A stretch of DNA of 64,000 nt, taken from NCBI GenBank assembly GCA_035626515.1, contig DASPNM010000023.1, positions 165,693 to 229,692 on the forward strand, written 5' to 3'. Below the pieces are notes generated by a model. The model was not told the origin of the DNA. It searched no databases and saw only the letters and a list, made by a program, of their open reading frames with translations. Made by a program: the position numbers and the translations under genes. This DNA is from DASPNM01 sp035626515. GTDB taxonomy: Bacteria; Bacteroidota; Bacteroidia; Chitinophagales; Chitinophagaceae. This document shows positions 16,691 to 24,801 of the stretch, one piece after another (within the stretch, counting starts at the first letter, position 1; the number at the start of each line of letters is the position of its first letter).

Positions 16691-18724
16691 TCACCGGATC
16701 ACCACCGCGCCCATCTTTCTTGTAAGCTGGATCTCCATTTCCTTAAGATGCTGGTGCGTCTGAAAGAACAACCGGTATTCTTCGGCAGTCTGCGCTTTTT
16801 CGAGATCCACCTGGTTTTCCAGCAGCATCCTTCTCACTTTACGAAGCTTCAGGTAATTCAGGGCTGAATCTACTTCCTCCTGGGTACGGTCTTCTTCCGT
16901 CTTGAGGTAATTCATCAATTCTGTTTCGTTGCCGCGGCTCACCGTGTGGATGAATTCTTCGTAAGGTTTATCAAAAAGATTCCGCTGGTATCCAGTAGCC
17001 TGGCTGAATTCCCGCCGCCAGTGCTCACTTTCTTCGTAAGGCAAATTCAGCAAAGAAACCGCCAGCGTGCTGAGGCGGGGGTCAGGGTGATAAACAAAAT
17101 AATTTCTGTTTGCCTGCGCCGGGTCTTCGCGCAGCACCTGGCGATAGGCATGGAACAGAGCCAGCACTTCGGCATTGGTGAACAGCGAATCGTCCACCAG
17201 CTCCTCAAAGACGTGTTCGGCTACCAGCGTTTGATCGTCCCAACGCCGCGTGCCGTATTCGAGAAGGATGCGTGCAACCTCTTTTTCCTGCAACTCTTCG
17301 CGGAACAGCAGGTCATAGCTGGCCTCATCGTATCCGGCAGCCTCAGCCTTCCGTGCATTTTCCTCAAGCTGCTTCGCCTCTTCGAAAGGCAGCCTGCGCT
17401 CCTGCGTCACGAGGCGGTCACGGATGAATTTATTTACCAGGGCATGCATTCCCGCCTCATCAATCTTCAGAATATCCGCGCACTGCTTGATATAGTCCTG
17501 CTGTTTCGTAAAGTCTTCGGCTTTGTTGATCCGGGAAATAGTTTCCGCAATGCGGTTTACAACCTCCGCCTTTTTCGCCGAATCCCCGGCAGAATCCCGC
17601 AGCGACACCTCGAGCTGAAAGAGGATAAAATCTTTTTTGTTGTTCTGAACATATTCGCGAAAAGCAGCTGCCCCCGCCTTGTGCACGTAGCTATCGGGGT
17701 CTTCATTCTCGGGGAGGAGGACCAGCTTCACATTCAGTCCTTCCTCCAGAGCAAGATCCAGCCCGCGAAGCGCCGCGCGAATCCCGGCGCTGTCGCCATC
17801 ATAAATAATTGTAAGGTTGTTGCTGTATTTGCGGATCAAACGCAGCTGCTCCTGCGTCAGGGAAGTGCCGCCGGAAGCGACGACATTTTCCACACCCGCC
17901 TGGTGAAGGGAGATGACGTCGGTGTATCCTTCGACCAACAGACATTCATCTGCCTTATCGATCGCCTGCCGGGCGAAATAAGAGCCGTAGAGAATCTTGC
18001 TCTTAACATAAATTTCGTTCTCGGGCGTGTTGATGTATTTTGGCGACTTGTCGTTGCTCTTCAACGTCCGGGCCCCGAAACCGACCACTTTTCCACTGTG
18101 ATTGTGCACGGGAAAGATCACTCGCCCCCTGTAATTGTCTACCTGCTCATCCTGCCTCTGCTGCACCAGCCCTGCCCGCAAAAGAAGCTCGGGATTGTAC
18201 TGCCGGGCAAGGGCTTCCCGGGCGAATGCGTCCTTGCGCTCTGGACTATAGCCCAGCTGGAACTTTCGAATGACCTCCTCCCGAAACCCGCGCTCCTTGA
18301 AATAAGCGAGTCCGACATCCTTCCCCTCCTCGGTATCGAATAATTGCGTGCTGAAAAATTCCTGCGCGAACTGGTTGACGATGAAGAGGCTTTGCGAGGT
18401 CTGCTGGCTCTGCCGCTGTTCGTCACTGGCAAACACTTCCTCGATCTCTACGCCATACTTTTTCGCCAGCCAGCGGAGCGCTTCCACGTAGGTGTATTTC
18501 TCATGCTCCATCAGGAAGCTGATCGTGTTCCCACTTCTTCCGCAGCCAAAGCACTTATAGATTTCCTTAGTGGGAGAAACGCTGAACGAAGGCGTCTTTT
18601 CGTTGTGAAAGGGGCAGAGTCCCAGGTAGTTGCTGCCCCGTTTTTTGAGCTTCACGAATGCCCCGATCACCTCGGTGATGTCCAGCCGGCCGAGAACTTC
18701 CTGTATGGTAGCCTGTGAGATCAT
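16691..18724 (-). CDS. dnaG: DNA primase
   Basis: Synthesises RNA primers at the replication fork. 677 residues: CHC2 zinc finger near 38-64 (CPFHNEKTPSF, then CFGCGRSGN), the RNA polymerase N-domain, and a Toprim core near 260-350 (LVEGYTDVISLHQAGVENVV, IYDGDSAGIRAA). The C-terminal helicase-binding part is long and helical. Longer than E. coli DnaG (581), mostly in the C-terminal half. Start is ATG at 18724; the region upstream is shared with the divergent gene at 18917. Confidence 0.97.
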   Translation of the reverse strand: MISQATIQEVLGRLDITEVIGAFVKLKKRGSNYLGLCPFHNEKTPSFSVSPTKEIYKCFGCGRSGNTISFLMEHEKYTYVEALRWLAKKYGVEIEEVFASDEQRQSQQTSQSLFIVNQFAQEFFSTQLFDTEEGKDVGLAYFKERGFREEVIRKFQLGYSPERKDAFAREALARQYNPELLLRAGLVQQRQDEQVDNYRGRVIFPVHNHSGKVVGFGARTLKSNDKSPKYINTPENEIYVKSKILYGSYFARQAIDKADECLLVEGYTDVISLHQAGVENVVASGGTSLTQEQLRLIRKYSNNLTIIYDGDSAGIRAALRGLDLALEEGLNVKLVLLPENEDPDSYVHKAGAAAFREYVQNNKKDFILFQLEVSLRDSAGDSAKKAEVVNRIAETISRINKAEDFTKQQDYIKQCADILKIDEAGMHALVNKFIRDRLVTQERRLPFEEAKQLEENARKAEAAGYDEASYDLLFREELQEKEVARILLEYGTRRWDDQTLVAEHVFEELVDDSLFTNAEVLALFHAYRQVLREDPAQANRNYFVYHPDPRLSTLAVSLLNLPYEESEHWRREFSQATGYQRNLFDKPYEEFIHTVSRGNETELMNYLKTEEDRTQEEVDSALNYLKLRKVRRMLLENQVDLEKAQTAEEYRLFFQTHQHLKEMEIQLTRKMGAVVIR

Positions 18725-18916
18725 TGCCGCGGGAAAGTTATTGAAATACCCGTGCCGGCACCACGGTGTTGGAAAATTTTGCGTTTACATTTGGTTTCCC
18801 CGGGTGGAAAATTCCTTTCACTTTTTAAGAAAATGCATTAAATTGTAGGTGTGCAGGCCGGGCTTCCGGGATGAGGAAAAAGCTCTTTTATTCTTCACCT
18901 TAAAAATCGTAATACC

Positions 18917-19297
18917 ATGGTTCAGGTAGAAATTGGACAGCTCACCGGAGAGTGTAACTCCTGGCGAGAAACCCTTCGTCAGTTCCGCGACGAGTTCTCC
19001 CAGGATAAAATCAAACTTCAGAAAGCCGCCAGCGGCACGCTCTCCCGCGAACAACTCCAGGACGTAGAACACTTACACAACCAGTTTCACATCCAGCTTA
19101 TCAACATCCACGACCTCAAGCAGGCGATCAAGACGCACGAACGACGGATCAATTTTGAAATCGCCGCCAACCACGGGCAGCTTCATGAAGAAACCGTGGC
19201 CGAGCATGAAAGACTGTTTGACCAGTACCAGCATCTCGACCACACGCTGGTGGAGCTGCGGGAAGAATTCGAGCAGTTCCTGAAGCGAATGCAGTAG
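18917..19297 (+). CDS. Hypothetical protein, helical/coiled-coil
   Basis: 126 residues, not recognised. Almost wholly predicted helix, rich in Glu, Gln, His and Leu with heptad-like spacing (EHLHNQFHIQLINIHDLKQ, FDQYQHLDHTLVELREEF), suggesting a small coiled-coil bundle; cytoplasmic, no Cys cluster beyond one Cys. A TACATTTG -7 element at 18786-18793 could drive it with a long leader. Lies 72 bp before the EF-G paralogue and may be cotranscribed with it. Function unknown. Confidence 0.75.
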   Translation: MVQVEIGQLTGECNSWRETLRQFRDEFSQDKIKLQKAASGTLSREQLQDVEHLHNQFHIQLINIHDLKQAIKTHERRINFEIAANHGQLHEETVAEHERLFDQYQHLDHTLVELREEFEQFLKRMQ

Positions 19298-19369
19298 CGT
19301 TTTGCCTCAGCAAATGATTTTTTACTACCCGGCGGTGCCGGGGTGACCAGAACATTTAAAATTCCTGTT

Positions 19370-21505
19370 ATGGCAGAGTTTGATACCTCACATGTAAAAA
19401 ATATTGTCTTGCTGGGCCACGCCGGCTCCGGCAAGACCACGTTAGCGGAATGCATGCTATACGAGGCCGGGGTCATCACCCGGCGGGGCAGCATAGCCGA
19501 GCGAAATACCACGGGCGATTACCACGAACTGGAGCAGGAGCGTGGTAATTCTATTTTCAGCAAGCTCCTTCACGTCAAGTGGCGGGGTTACAAGATCAAT
19601 ATTCTCGATACTCCGGGCTACGATGATTTCGTGGGCGAGGTGATCTCCGCGCTGCGCGTCGCCGATACGGGGGTTATGCTGCTCAACGCCGTGATGGGCG
19701 TGGAAGTGGGCACCGATATTATCTGGGAATATACCGAGAAATTTCGCACCCCGATGATCTTCGCGGTCAATAAGCTCGACGACGACAATGCCGATTTTGA
19801 CCGCACGGTACGCGAAGCACGCGCGCATTTTGGAAATAAGGTTGTTGTAGTGCAGTACCCGCGTCAGACAGGTGCGGGCTTTCACGAGATCGTGGACGTA
19901 CTCCGGATGACCATGTACAAGTTCAAGGACAACGGAGGAAAACCGGAAAAGCTGCCGATTCCTGAAGAGGAAAAACAACGCGCCGACGACCTGCACAAGG
20001 AGCTCATCGAAGCAGTGGCCAGCAACGACGAGTCGCTCATGGAACGTTATTTCGAAAAAGGAGAGCTGGATGAGGATGAGATGAAATCCGGCCTGAAAAA
20101 AGCGATGGTTGCACATGACCTTTTTCCGCTTTTCTGCCTTTCCGCTGAGCGTAATATGGGAAGCGGAAGGCTGATGGGATTTATCGATAACGTTTGCCCC
20201 AGCGCCAACGAAATGCCGCCGCAGCAGACAATTTCAGGCGGAACGCTGCAGTGCGATGCCGCGGGGCCGGTTTGCCTGTTTGTTTACAAAACGGTTTCGG
20301 AACACCACGTGGGGGAATTGTCGTTTTTCAAGGTGTATTCCGGCACCGTGAAGCCCGGTATTGAGCTGGAGAACGAAACAACCGGAGCATCGGAAAAGAT
20401 CAACCAGTTGTTTTTGGTGGAAGGCAACAAACGCATCCCTACCAATGAGTTGGTGGCCGGCGATATTGGCGCCACGCTCAAGCTGAAGAATACGCACACC
20501 AACAACACATTGCATACGAAAGGGAAGCGCTACGAGCTTCCCCCGATCGAGTTCCCTCCGCCAAACATGACCGTGGCCATCGAGCCGCTGAAAAAAGGAG
20601 AGGAGGAGAAACTTTCCCAGGCCCTTCACCAGCTCCGTGAAGAAGATCCTACCCTGATTGTCGAGGTTTCCCAGGAATTAAAGCAGACTTTGATACATTG
20701 CCAGGGCGACATGCACCTGGCAGTTGCGAAGTGGAAAATCGAAAAGCAGCATCGCCAGGAGGTACGTTTCGTGCGGCCGAAGATCGCTTACCGTGAAACC
20801 ATCCGTAAAATGGCTGATGCAAGCTACAGGCATAAAAAGCAAAGCGGCGGGGCGGGGCAATTTGGCGAGGTGTACATGCGCATTGAACCCTGGTATGAAG
20901 GAATGCCCGAACCCAGGGACCTTACGGTGCGCGGAAGAGATGTGTATGATCTTGACTGGGGCGGCAAACTCGTATTTTACAATTGTATTGTCGGGGGAGC
21001 CATAGACGCGCGTTTCCTGCCGTCCATACTGAAGGGAGTAATGGAAAAAATGCACAACGGTCCCCTCACAGGCTCCTACGCGCGCGACATCCGGGTTTGT
21101 GTGTATGACGGGAAAATGCATCCGGTCGACAGCAATGATATCTCGTTCAAAATCGCGGGGCTGCAGGCGTTCCGGCAGGCGTTCCAGCAGGCCGATCCGC
21201 AGATCCTGGAACCGATCTATCATGTGGAAGTACTTTGTCCTGATGATCTCACCGGCGCAGTGATGGGAGATTTGCAGAGTCGCAGGGCAATCGTAGAAGG
21301 AATCGATTCGGAAGGACATTTTCAAAAAGTGATCGCCCGCGTTCCGCTCGCGGAAATGGATGGGTACTCTTCATCTCTGAGATCGATTACGCAAGGCAGG
21401 GCAAAATTTAAGATGCGCTTCGCTGCCTATGAACCGGTGCCTTTTGAATTGCAGCGCAAGCTCATTGACGAGTACAGCCGCCACGCAAAAGAAGAGCTGG
21501 TGTAA
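19370..21505 (+). CDS. Elongation factor G paralogue (EF-G2 type)
   Basis: 711 residues with EF-G domain order: GTPase (about 1-290), domain II, III, IV (about 480-600) and V. The P-loop is GHAGSGKTT (16-24) and G4 is NKLD. Two GTPase motifs diverge from EF-G: G3 reads DTPGY with Tyr84 where the catalytic His normally sits, and switch I reads QERGNSI where EF-G has ERGITI. An EF-G paralogue of gut Bacteroides is reported to support translocation without GTP hydrolysis during carbon starvation; this is likely a relative (inference). The canonical fusA, usually with rpsG/rpsJ, is not in the window. ATG 19370 chosen over GTG 19343. Confidence 0.9.
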   Translation: MAEFDTSHVKNIVLLGHAGSGKTTLAECMLYEAGVITRRGSIAERNTTGDYHELEQERGNSIFSKLLHVKWRGYKINILDTPGYDDFVGEVISALRVADTGVMLLNAVMGVEVGTDIIWEYTEKFRTPMIFAVNKLDDDNADFDRTVREARAHFGNKVVVVQYPRQTGAGFHEIVDVLRMTMYKFKDNGGKPEKLPIPEEEKQRADDLHKELIEAVASNDESLMERYFEKGELDEDEMKSGLKKAMVAHDLFPLFCLSAERNMGSGRLMGFIDNVCPSANEMPPQQTISGGTLQCDAAGPVCLFVYKTVSEHHVGELSFFKVYSGTVKPGIELENETTGASEKINQLFLVEGNKRIPTNELVAGDIGATLKLKNTHTNNTLHTKGKRYELPPIEFPPPNMTVAIEPLKKGEEEKLSQALHQLREEDPTLIVEVSQELKQTLIHCQGDMHLAVAKWKIEKQHRQEVRFVRPKIAYRETIRKMADASYRHKKQSGGAGQFGEVYMRIEPWYEGMPEPRDLTVRGRDVYDLDWGGKLVFYNCIVGGAIDARFLPSILKGVMEKMHNGPLTGSYARDIRVCVYDGKMHPVDSNDISFKIAGLQAFRQAFQQADPQILEPIYHVEVLCPDDLTGAVMGDLQSRRAIVEGIDSEGHFQKVIARVPLAEMDGYSSSLRSITQGRAKFKMRFAAYEPVPFELQRKLIDEYSRHAKEELV

Positions 21506-21867
21506 GACGATACAACTGCCCGGCAGAATCCCGCAGGCATGGCCCCGGGGTTTTTTATGTGTTGCACTTAAAAGCTCTGGCTATGCAAGCTATTTGATGT
21601 AGACTTCCCTACCCACTTGGGCACAGACTCCGCCATAACGGTCATTGGTGATTCCCGGTGAAATCGTAATTCTCAAAAGGCCATGAAGCTTACTGGGCAA
21701 GGTTTTGTCTTATTGTGCGGGCCGTGCCGAATGGCCAGTTCCTTCTTTTGTATGGTTTTTGTACTTCCGCAAGGTCTGCGAATGACCAAAACGAGAGCCT
21801 GTATGACTGCCTCTCTGCTCGCCACAGTTTCAAAAAAACATTCAACTTTGCCCGGATTCCCCGCGCT
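21506..21867. other. Intergenic region, no recognised feature
   Basis: 362 bp between the EF-G2 and GIY-YIG-like genes. The 5' part has a GC-rich run followed by six T residues (21541-21556) that might terminate the EF-G2 transcript, but I cannot draw a clean stem. The rest shows no convincing ORF, tRNA, riboswitch or repeat. An upstream extension of the GIY-YIG frame is open to 21715 but has no protein-like character. Confidence 0.5.
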
Positions 21868-22167
21868 ATGTCGCTGACAAAACAATACCTCACGCTGGAA
21901 GAAGTCGTTGCGTCTATTGCCCCGGAATTGCCGGGGGTGTACGTTCTCTACAACGAACAAGGTACTCCCATTTATTTCGGATCAGCCGAAAACCTCAGGG
22001 CAGCGATCCTGGATCACAAGCGCGGAAAAAAAGGAATCTGTACCTGGTTTGCCTGGTATTTCAGTTTCGAACTCGCTGACGAGCCCGCGCGGCGCGAACG
22101 CGAGCTGCTGGAGCAGTACCAGCATCAATATTCCCGGCTTCCGCAATGCAATGAAATGCAGTCGTGA
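21868..22167 (+). CDS. Small GIY-YIG-like domain protein
   Basis: 99 residues from ATG 21868. The strand PGVYVLYNEQG followed by PIYFGSAENLRAAI matches the core of a GIY-YIG nuclease-like fold (GVY and YFG for GIY and YIG), and a late Glu is present in the final helix (RERELLEQYQ). No extra DNA-binding domain, and a catalytic Arg is not obvious in the helix after YFG. It could be a divergent or inactive member. Convergent with the 78-residue minus-strand gene, directly abutting. Confidence 0.65.
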   Translation: MSLTKQYLTLEEVVASIAPELPGVYVLYNEQGTPIYFGSAENLRAAILDHKRGKKGICTWFAWYFSFELADEPARRERELLEQYQHQYSRLPQCNEMQS

Positions 22168-22404
22168 TCAATTTTCAGGACCGGTGGTTATTGATCCACC
22201 TCCGCGAATCATTCCGTCGGCATCAATCGAAAGCTGACGGTTACCAAACGGGAGATCATCACTAAAAAGAAGGATGGTATAAGGAAACGCGGAATCTTCC
22301 CGCACGAGAAATTGGAAGGTAATTCCCGATGCGTCTTTGTACACCTGCTCCCTAATCTTTAGAACCTTGCCGTTTTTCATAGTCATACGTTTTCTACCCC
22401 CCAT
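22168..22404 (-). CDS. Hypothetical protein
   Basis: Up to 78 residues; the start could be 22404, 22386 or 22380. Not recognised. Beta-rich with alternating hydrophobics (ITFQFLVRED, YTILLFSDDL) and an Asp/Gly-rich end; no membrane segment or signal. Accepted because the residue pattern is protein-like and it fills the space next to the GIY-YIG gene exactly (stop adjacent to stop). Could still be spurious. Confidence 0.45.
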   Translation of the reverse strand: MGGRKRMTMKNGKVLKIREQVYKDASGITFQFLVREDSAFPYTILLFSDDLPFGNRQLSIDADGMIRGGGSITTGPEN

Positions 22405-22600
22405 ATGTCAAGTTCCTTGCCTGAGATATGCACATTTGCTCTCATTTTTAACATTTTTGGAATTCTTCCCCAGGCTTTTACAAATCGCAGCTTCCCATTA
22501 AGTTTTGCGCCCCCAATGAAGACAACATTGGAGACACGATCGGTAAGGTGGTGTGTAAAAACGACGGATTTTGTATCTTAAAACTCAAAATCCACCAGCC

Positions 22601-24142
22601 ATGCGATTCCGGAACCTTTTTTTGCTTTTCCTTTTACTCTGTTCTGTCGCCGCTACTGCCCAGATTCAACCTTGTCTCGATGTGGTTGCAGGCCGTCACC
22701 GCGCGATGGGAGCCGGCCAGGGGGTGTATGACTTTAACAATAAGTGGACCCCGGGCACAACCCTCAAAGTGAGTTTTCTCAACGGAAATGAGTGGCAGCG
22801 CAACAAGGTAAGGGAGATCGCGCCGCTCTGGTGCCGTTTTGCCAACATCAAATTCGATTTCATCAGCGCAGGGACAGGAGATATCCGCATTTCCTTCGAC
22901 AAAAAAGGCTCTTATTCTTATATCGGAACTGACGCCCGCAACCGCGCTCCCTACCAGGAAACGATGAACCTCGGCTGGATGGAGCCCAACCGGACAGCCG
23001 ATCAGCTGAAGTTTGTCGTGCTCCATGAATTTGGACATGCGCTGGGACTGCTGCACGAGCACATGAATCCCATGAGCAACATCAAATGGAACAAGCCTGT
23101 AGTATATGCTTATTACCTCCAGTACGACGGATGGGACAGGGACATGGTGGACCGCCAGGTGTTCGACCGCTACAGTGTCAGTATGACCAACAAGAGCTAC
23201 GATCCGAAGTCCATCATGCATTATCCCATCCCGGCGAATTTTACCCTCGACGGGTACGCGGTAGGCGAGAACAATGATCTTTCCGAGAGCGACAAGCGCC
23301 TGATTGCGGAGCTCTATCCGGCCAATCGCACCTATCCCGTCAGCAACACCACCAATATCTGGAGTCGCCTCAAGGACCTGGACATCCAATACAATGTATA
23401 CCAGGGTGGAAAGCTGGGGATGCAAATTCGCCAGGATTTTTCGATCTATAATGCACAGGGAAAGAAATGCATCATGGCCGCTTACTTCTACGATGCAGAC
23501 ACCGACCGCCCGCTTACAGACCGAAATGGTATCAAGACTTCGGTGAACGGAATCGTGGCGGACTTCACGGAGTTCACGCCCGGCTACCAGAATACGGATT
23601 ATACCGATCTCACGCTTTTCATGCCCTACGACGAGCTCGAACTTGGCAGCGGAAACTTCCGGTTGAAATGTTTCGTGGCAATTTTTGATCCCTCACTAAA
23701 GCAGATATCAACCAGCGGTTACCAGTATTTTACTTTCAGCCAGGGGGTAAACTGTAAGGAGATCCGGCTGACGGCAAGCTTCGACGACGCAGCGCAACAG
23801 ATGGTGATCACCCCGATCTTTACGATCGAAAATGCCAAATATCTCAACTGCAAGGCGGTCGCTTATTTTTACTACTCGAACGGTACGCCGCTGCGGGACC
23901 AGAATCAACGTTACCACACGGTTGACGGCCACGTTTCAAGTTCTGCCGATTTCCGGCCCGCATATGACGTAGCGATTTACAACAATTCCACGACGGGCAT
24001 TTCCATATCGCTGCCTTATTCGGAGCTGCACTTACCGGCGGGTCGATACCGGTTGCGGTACAAAGTGGTTCTGTTCGACGACAAGCTGAAACCCATTATC
24101 ACGAGCCAGCAGTACGAGTTCAATTACACGCAGAACTATTAA
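22601..24142 (+). CDS. Secreted M12-type metzincin peptidase with duplicated C-terminal domain
   Basis: 513 residues from ATG 22601. Signal peptide (MRFRNLFLLFLLLCSVAATA, cut near residue 20). Astacin-like catalytic domain about 25-225 with zinc site HEFGHALGLLHEH (142-154) and Met-turn SIMHYP (204-209), the metzincin hallmark. Two homologous beta-rich modules of about 120 residues follow (about 250-365 and 380-510), each with a CxxxAYFYY/D strand, a YxxLxxxMPYxEL-type strand and a final FxLxxxVxIFD/LFD strand. No type IX sorting tail. Probable extracellular or periplasmic protease; substrate unknown. Confidence 0.88.
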   Translation: MRFRNLFLLFLLLCSVAATAQIQPCLDVVAGRHRAMGAGQGVYDFNNKWTPGTTLKVSFLNGNEWQRNKVREIAPLWCRFANIKFDFISAGTGDIRISFDKKGSYSYIGTDARNRAPYQETMNLGWMEPNRTADQLKFVVLHEFGHALGLLHEHMNPMSNIKWNKPVVYAYYLQYDGWDRDMVDRQVFDRYSVSMTNKSYDPKSIMHYPIPANFTLDGYAVGENNDLSESDKRLIAELYPANRTYPVSNTTNIWSRLKDLDIQYNVYQGGKLGMQIRQDFSIYNAQGKKCIMAAYFYDADTDRPLTDRNGIKTSVNGIVADFTEFTPGYQNTDYTDLTLFMPYDELELGSGNFRLKCFVAIFDPSLKQISTSGYQYFTFSQGVNCKEIRLTASFDDAAQQMVITPIFTIENAKYLNCKAVAYFYYSNGTPLRDQNQRYHTVDGHVSSSADFRPAYDVAIYNNSTTGISISLPYSELHLPAGRYRLRYKVVLFDDKLKPIITSQQYEFNYTQNY

Positions 24143-24801
24143 GCTCCCGGAGTTGTTGGAAAACTGAGGCAATCTTTCAGATCCTTATCTGAATACGCGA
24201 GCTTGTATTGTGACAACACTTCAGGCGGCACTCCGTTCCATTGGTTCGGCACATTGCCCATGTAACCCAGGTCAGCTACGCCGATTTCGGAAGTATAAAA
24301 CCCGGTTGCCACAAGATTGCGCAACAAAGTGAAAAAGGCAACGCCGGGTTTCATTTCAGCTTTTGCCTTTTCGGGATAAGCGATTTCATCAACGATCTCA
24401 GTCTGCTGCTGCGGATCACAATTCTTGAAAGCTCTCTCGAAGCGCTTCAGGCAGGTCACGTCGAGCCAGCGCAGTCCGCCCCTCAGGGGTACCTGGTGTG
24501 AGGGCATGTCCTTCACGATAAATTCGATGAACTCCGGTACACCCGCCTCCGACGCGCTTCCGCTCACTTCATCTCTTGGAATGATAATATCTGCCAGGAC
24601 CGCAATGGTTTCCATCTCGTGCTCGGTAAAAAATTTCTCGCGCGCCAGCAATTCTTTCTCATACTTCAGCTCATCCGGGTTCCGATCAAAGCTGAACTCT
24701 GGCTCCGGCTTTTTCTTTTCGCCCTGTTTGCATCCCGACAGCGCGGCGGGAAGTGCCACGGCTCCGGCCGCAATTAGTTTCAGAGATTCCCTGCGTTTCA
24801 T
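24139..24801 (-). CDS. Gluconate 2-dehydrogenase subunit 3 family lipoprotein
   Basis: 220 residues. The N-terminus MKRRESLKLIAAGAVALP ends in a lipobox (ALSGC) and carries Arg-Arg, so Tat-type export followed by lipid attachment is plausible. The body matches the small subunit that partners membrane-linked GMC dehydrogenases: FTEHEMETIAVLADIIIPRD, then VPEFIEFIVKD and a C-terminal helix pair. Its start overlaps the stop of the GMC oxidoreductase gene (ATGA), so the two are translationally coupled and likely form one complex. Ends 4 bp inside the metzincin gene. Confidence 0.85.
   Translation of the reverse strand: MKRRESLKLIAAGAVALPAALSGCKQGEKKKPEPEFSFDRNPDELKYEKELLAREKFFTEHEMETIAVLADIIIPRDEVSGSASEAGVPEFIEFIVKDMPSHQVPLRGGLRWLDVTCLKRFERAFKNCDPQQQTEIVDEIAYPEKAKAEMKPGVAFFTLLRNLVATGFYTSEIGVADLGYMGNVPNQWNGVPPEVLSQYKLAYSDKDLKDCLSFPTTPGA

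Noticed and set aside
16946..18343. 465-residue ORF on the + strand
   Set aside because: Fully antisense to dnaG, which has intact zinc-finger and Toprim motifs; the + reading has no recognisable protein character.
21715..21867. N-terminal extension of the GIY-YIG-like gene
   Set aside because: In frame, but the added residues look random and the ATG at 21868 directly precedes conserved-looking sequence.
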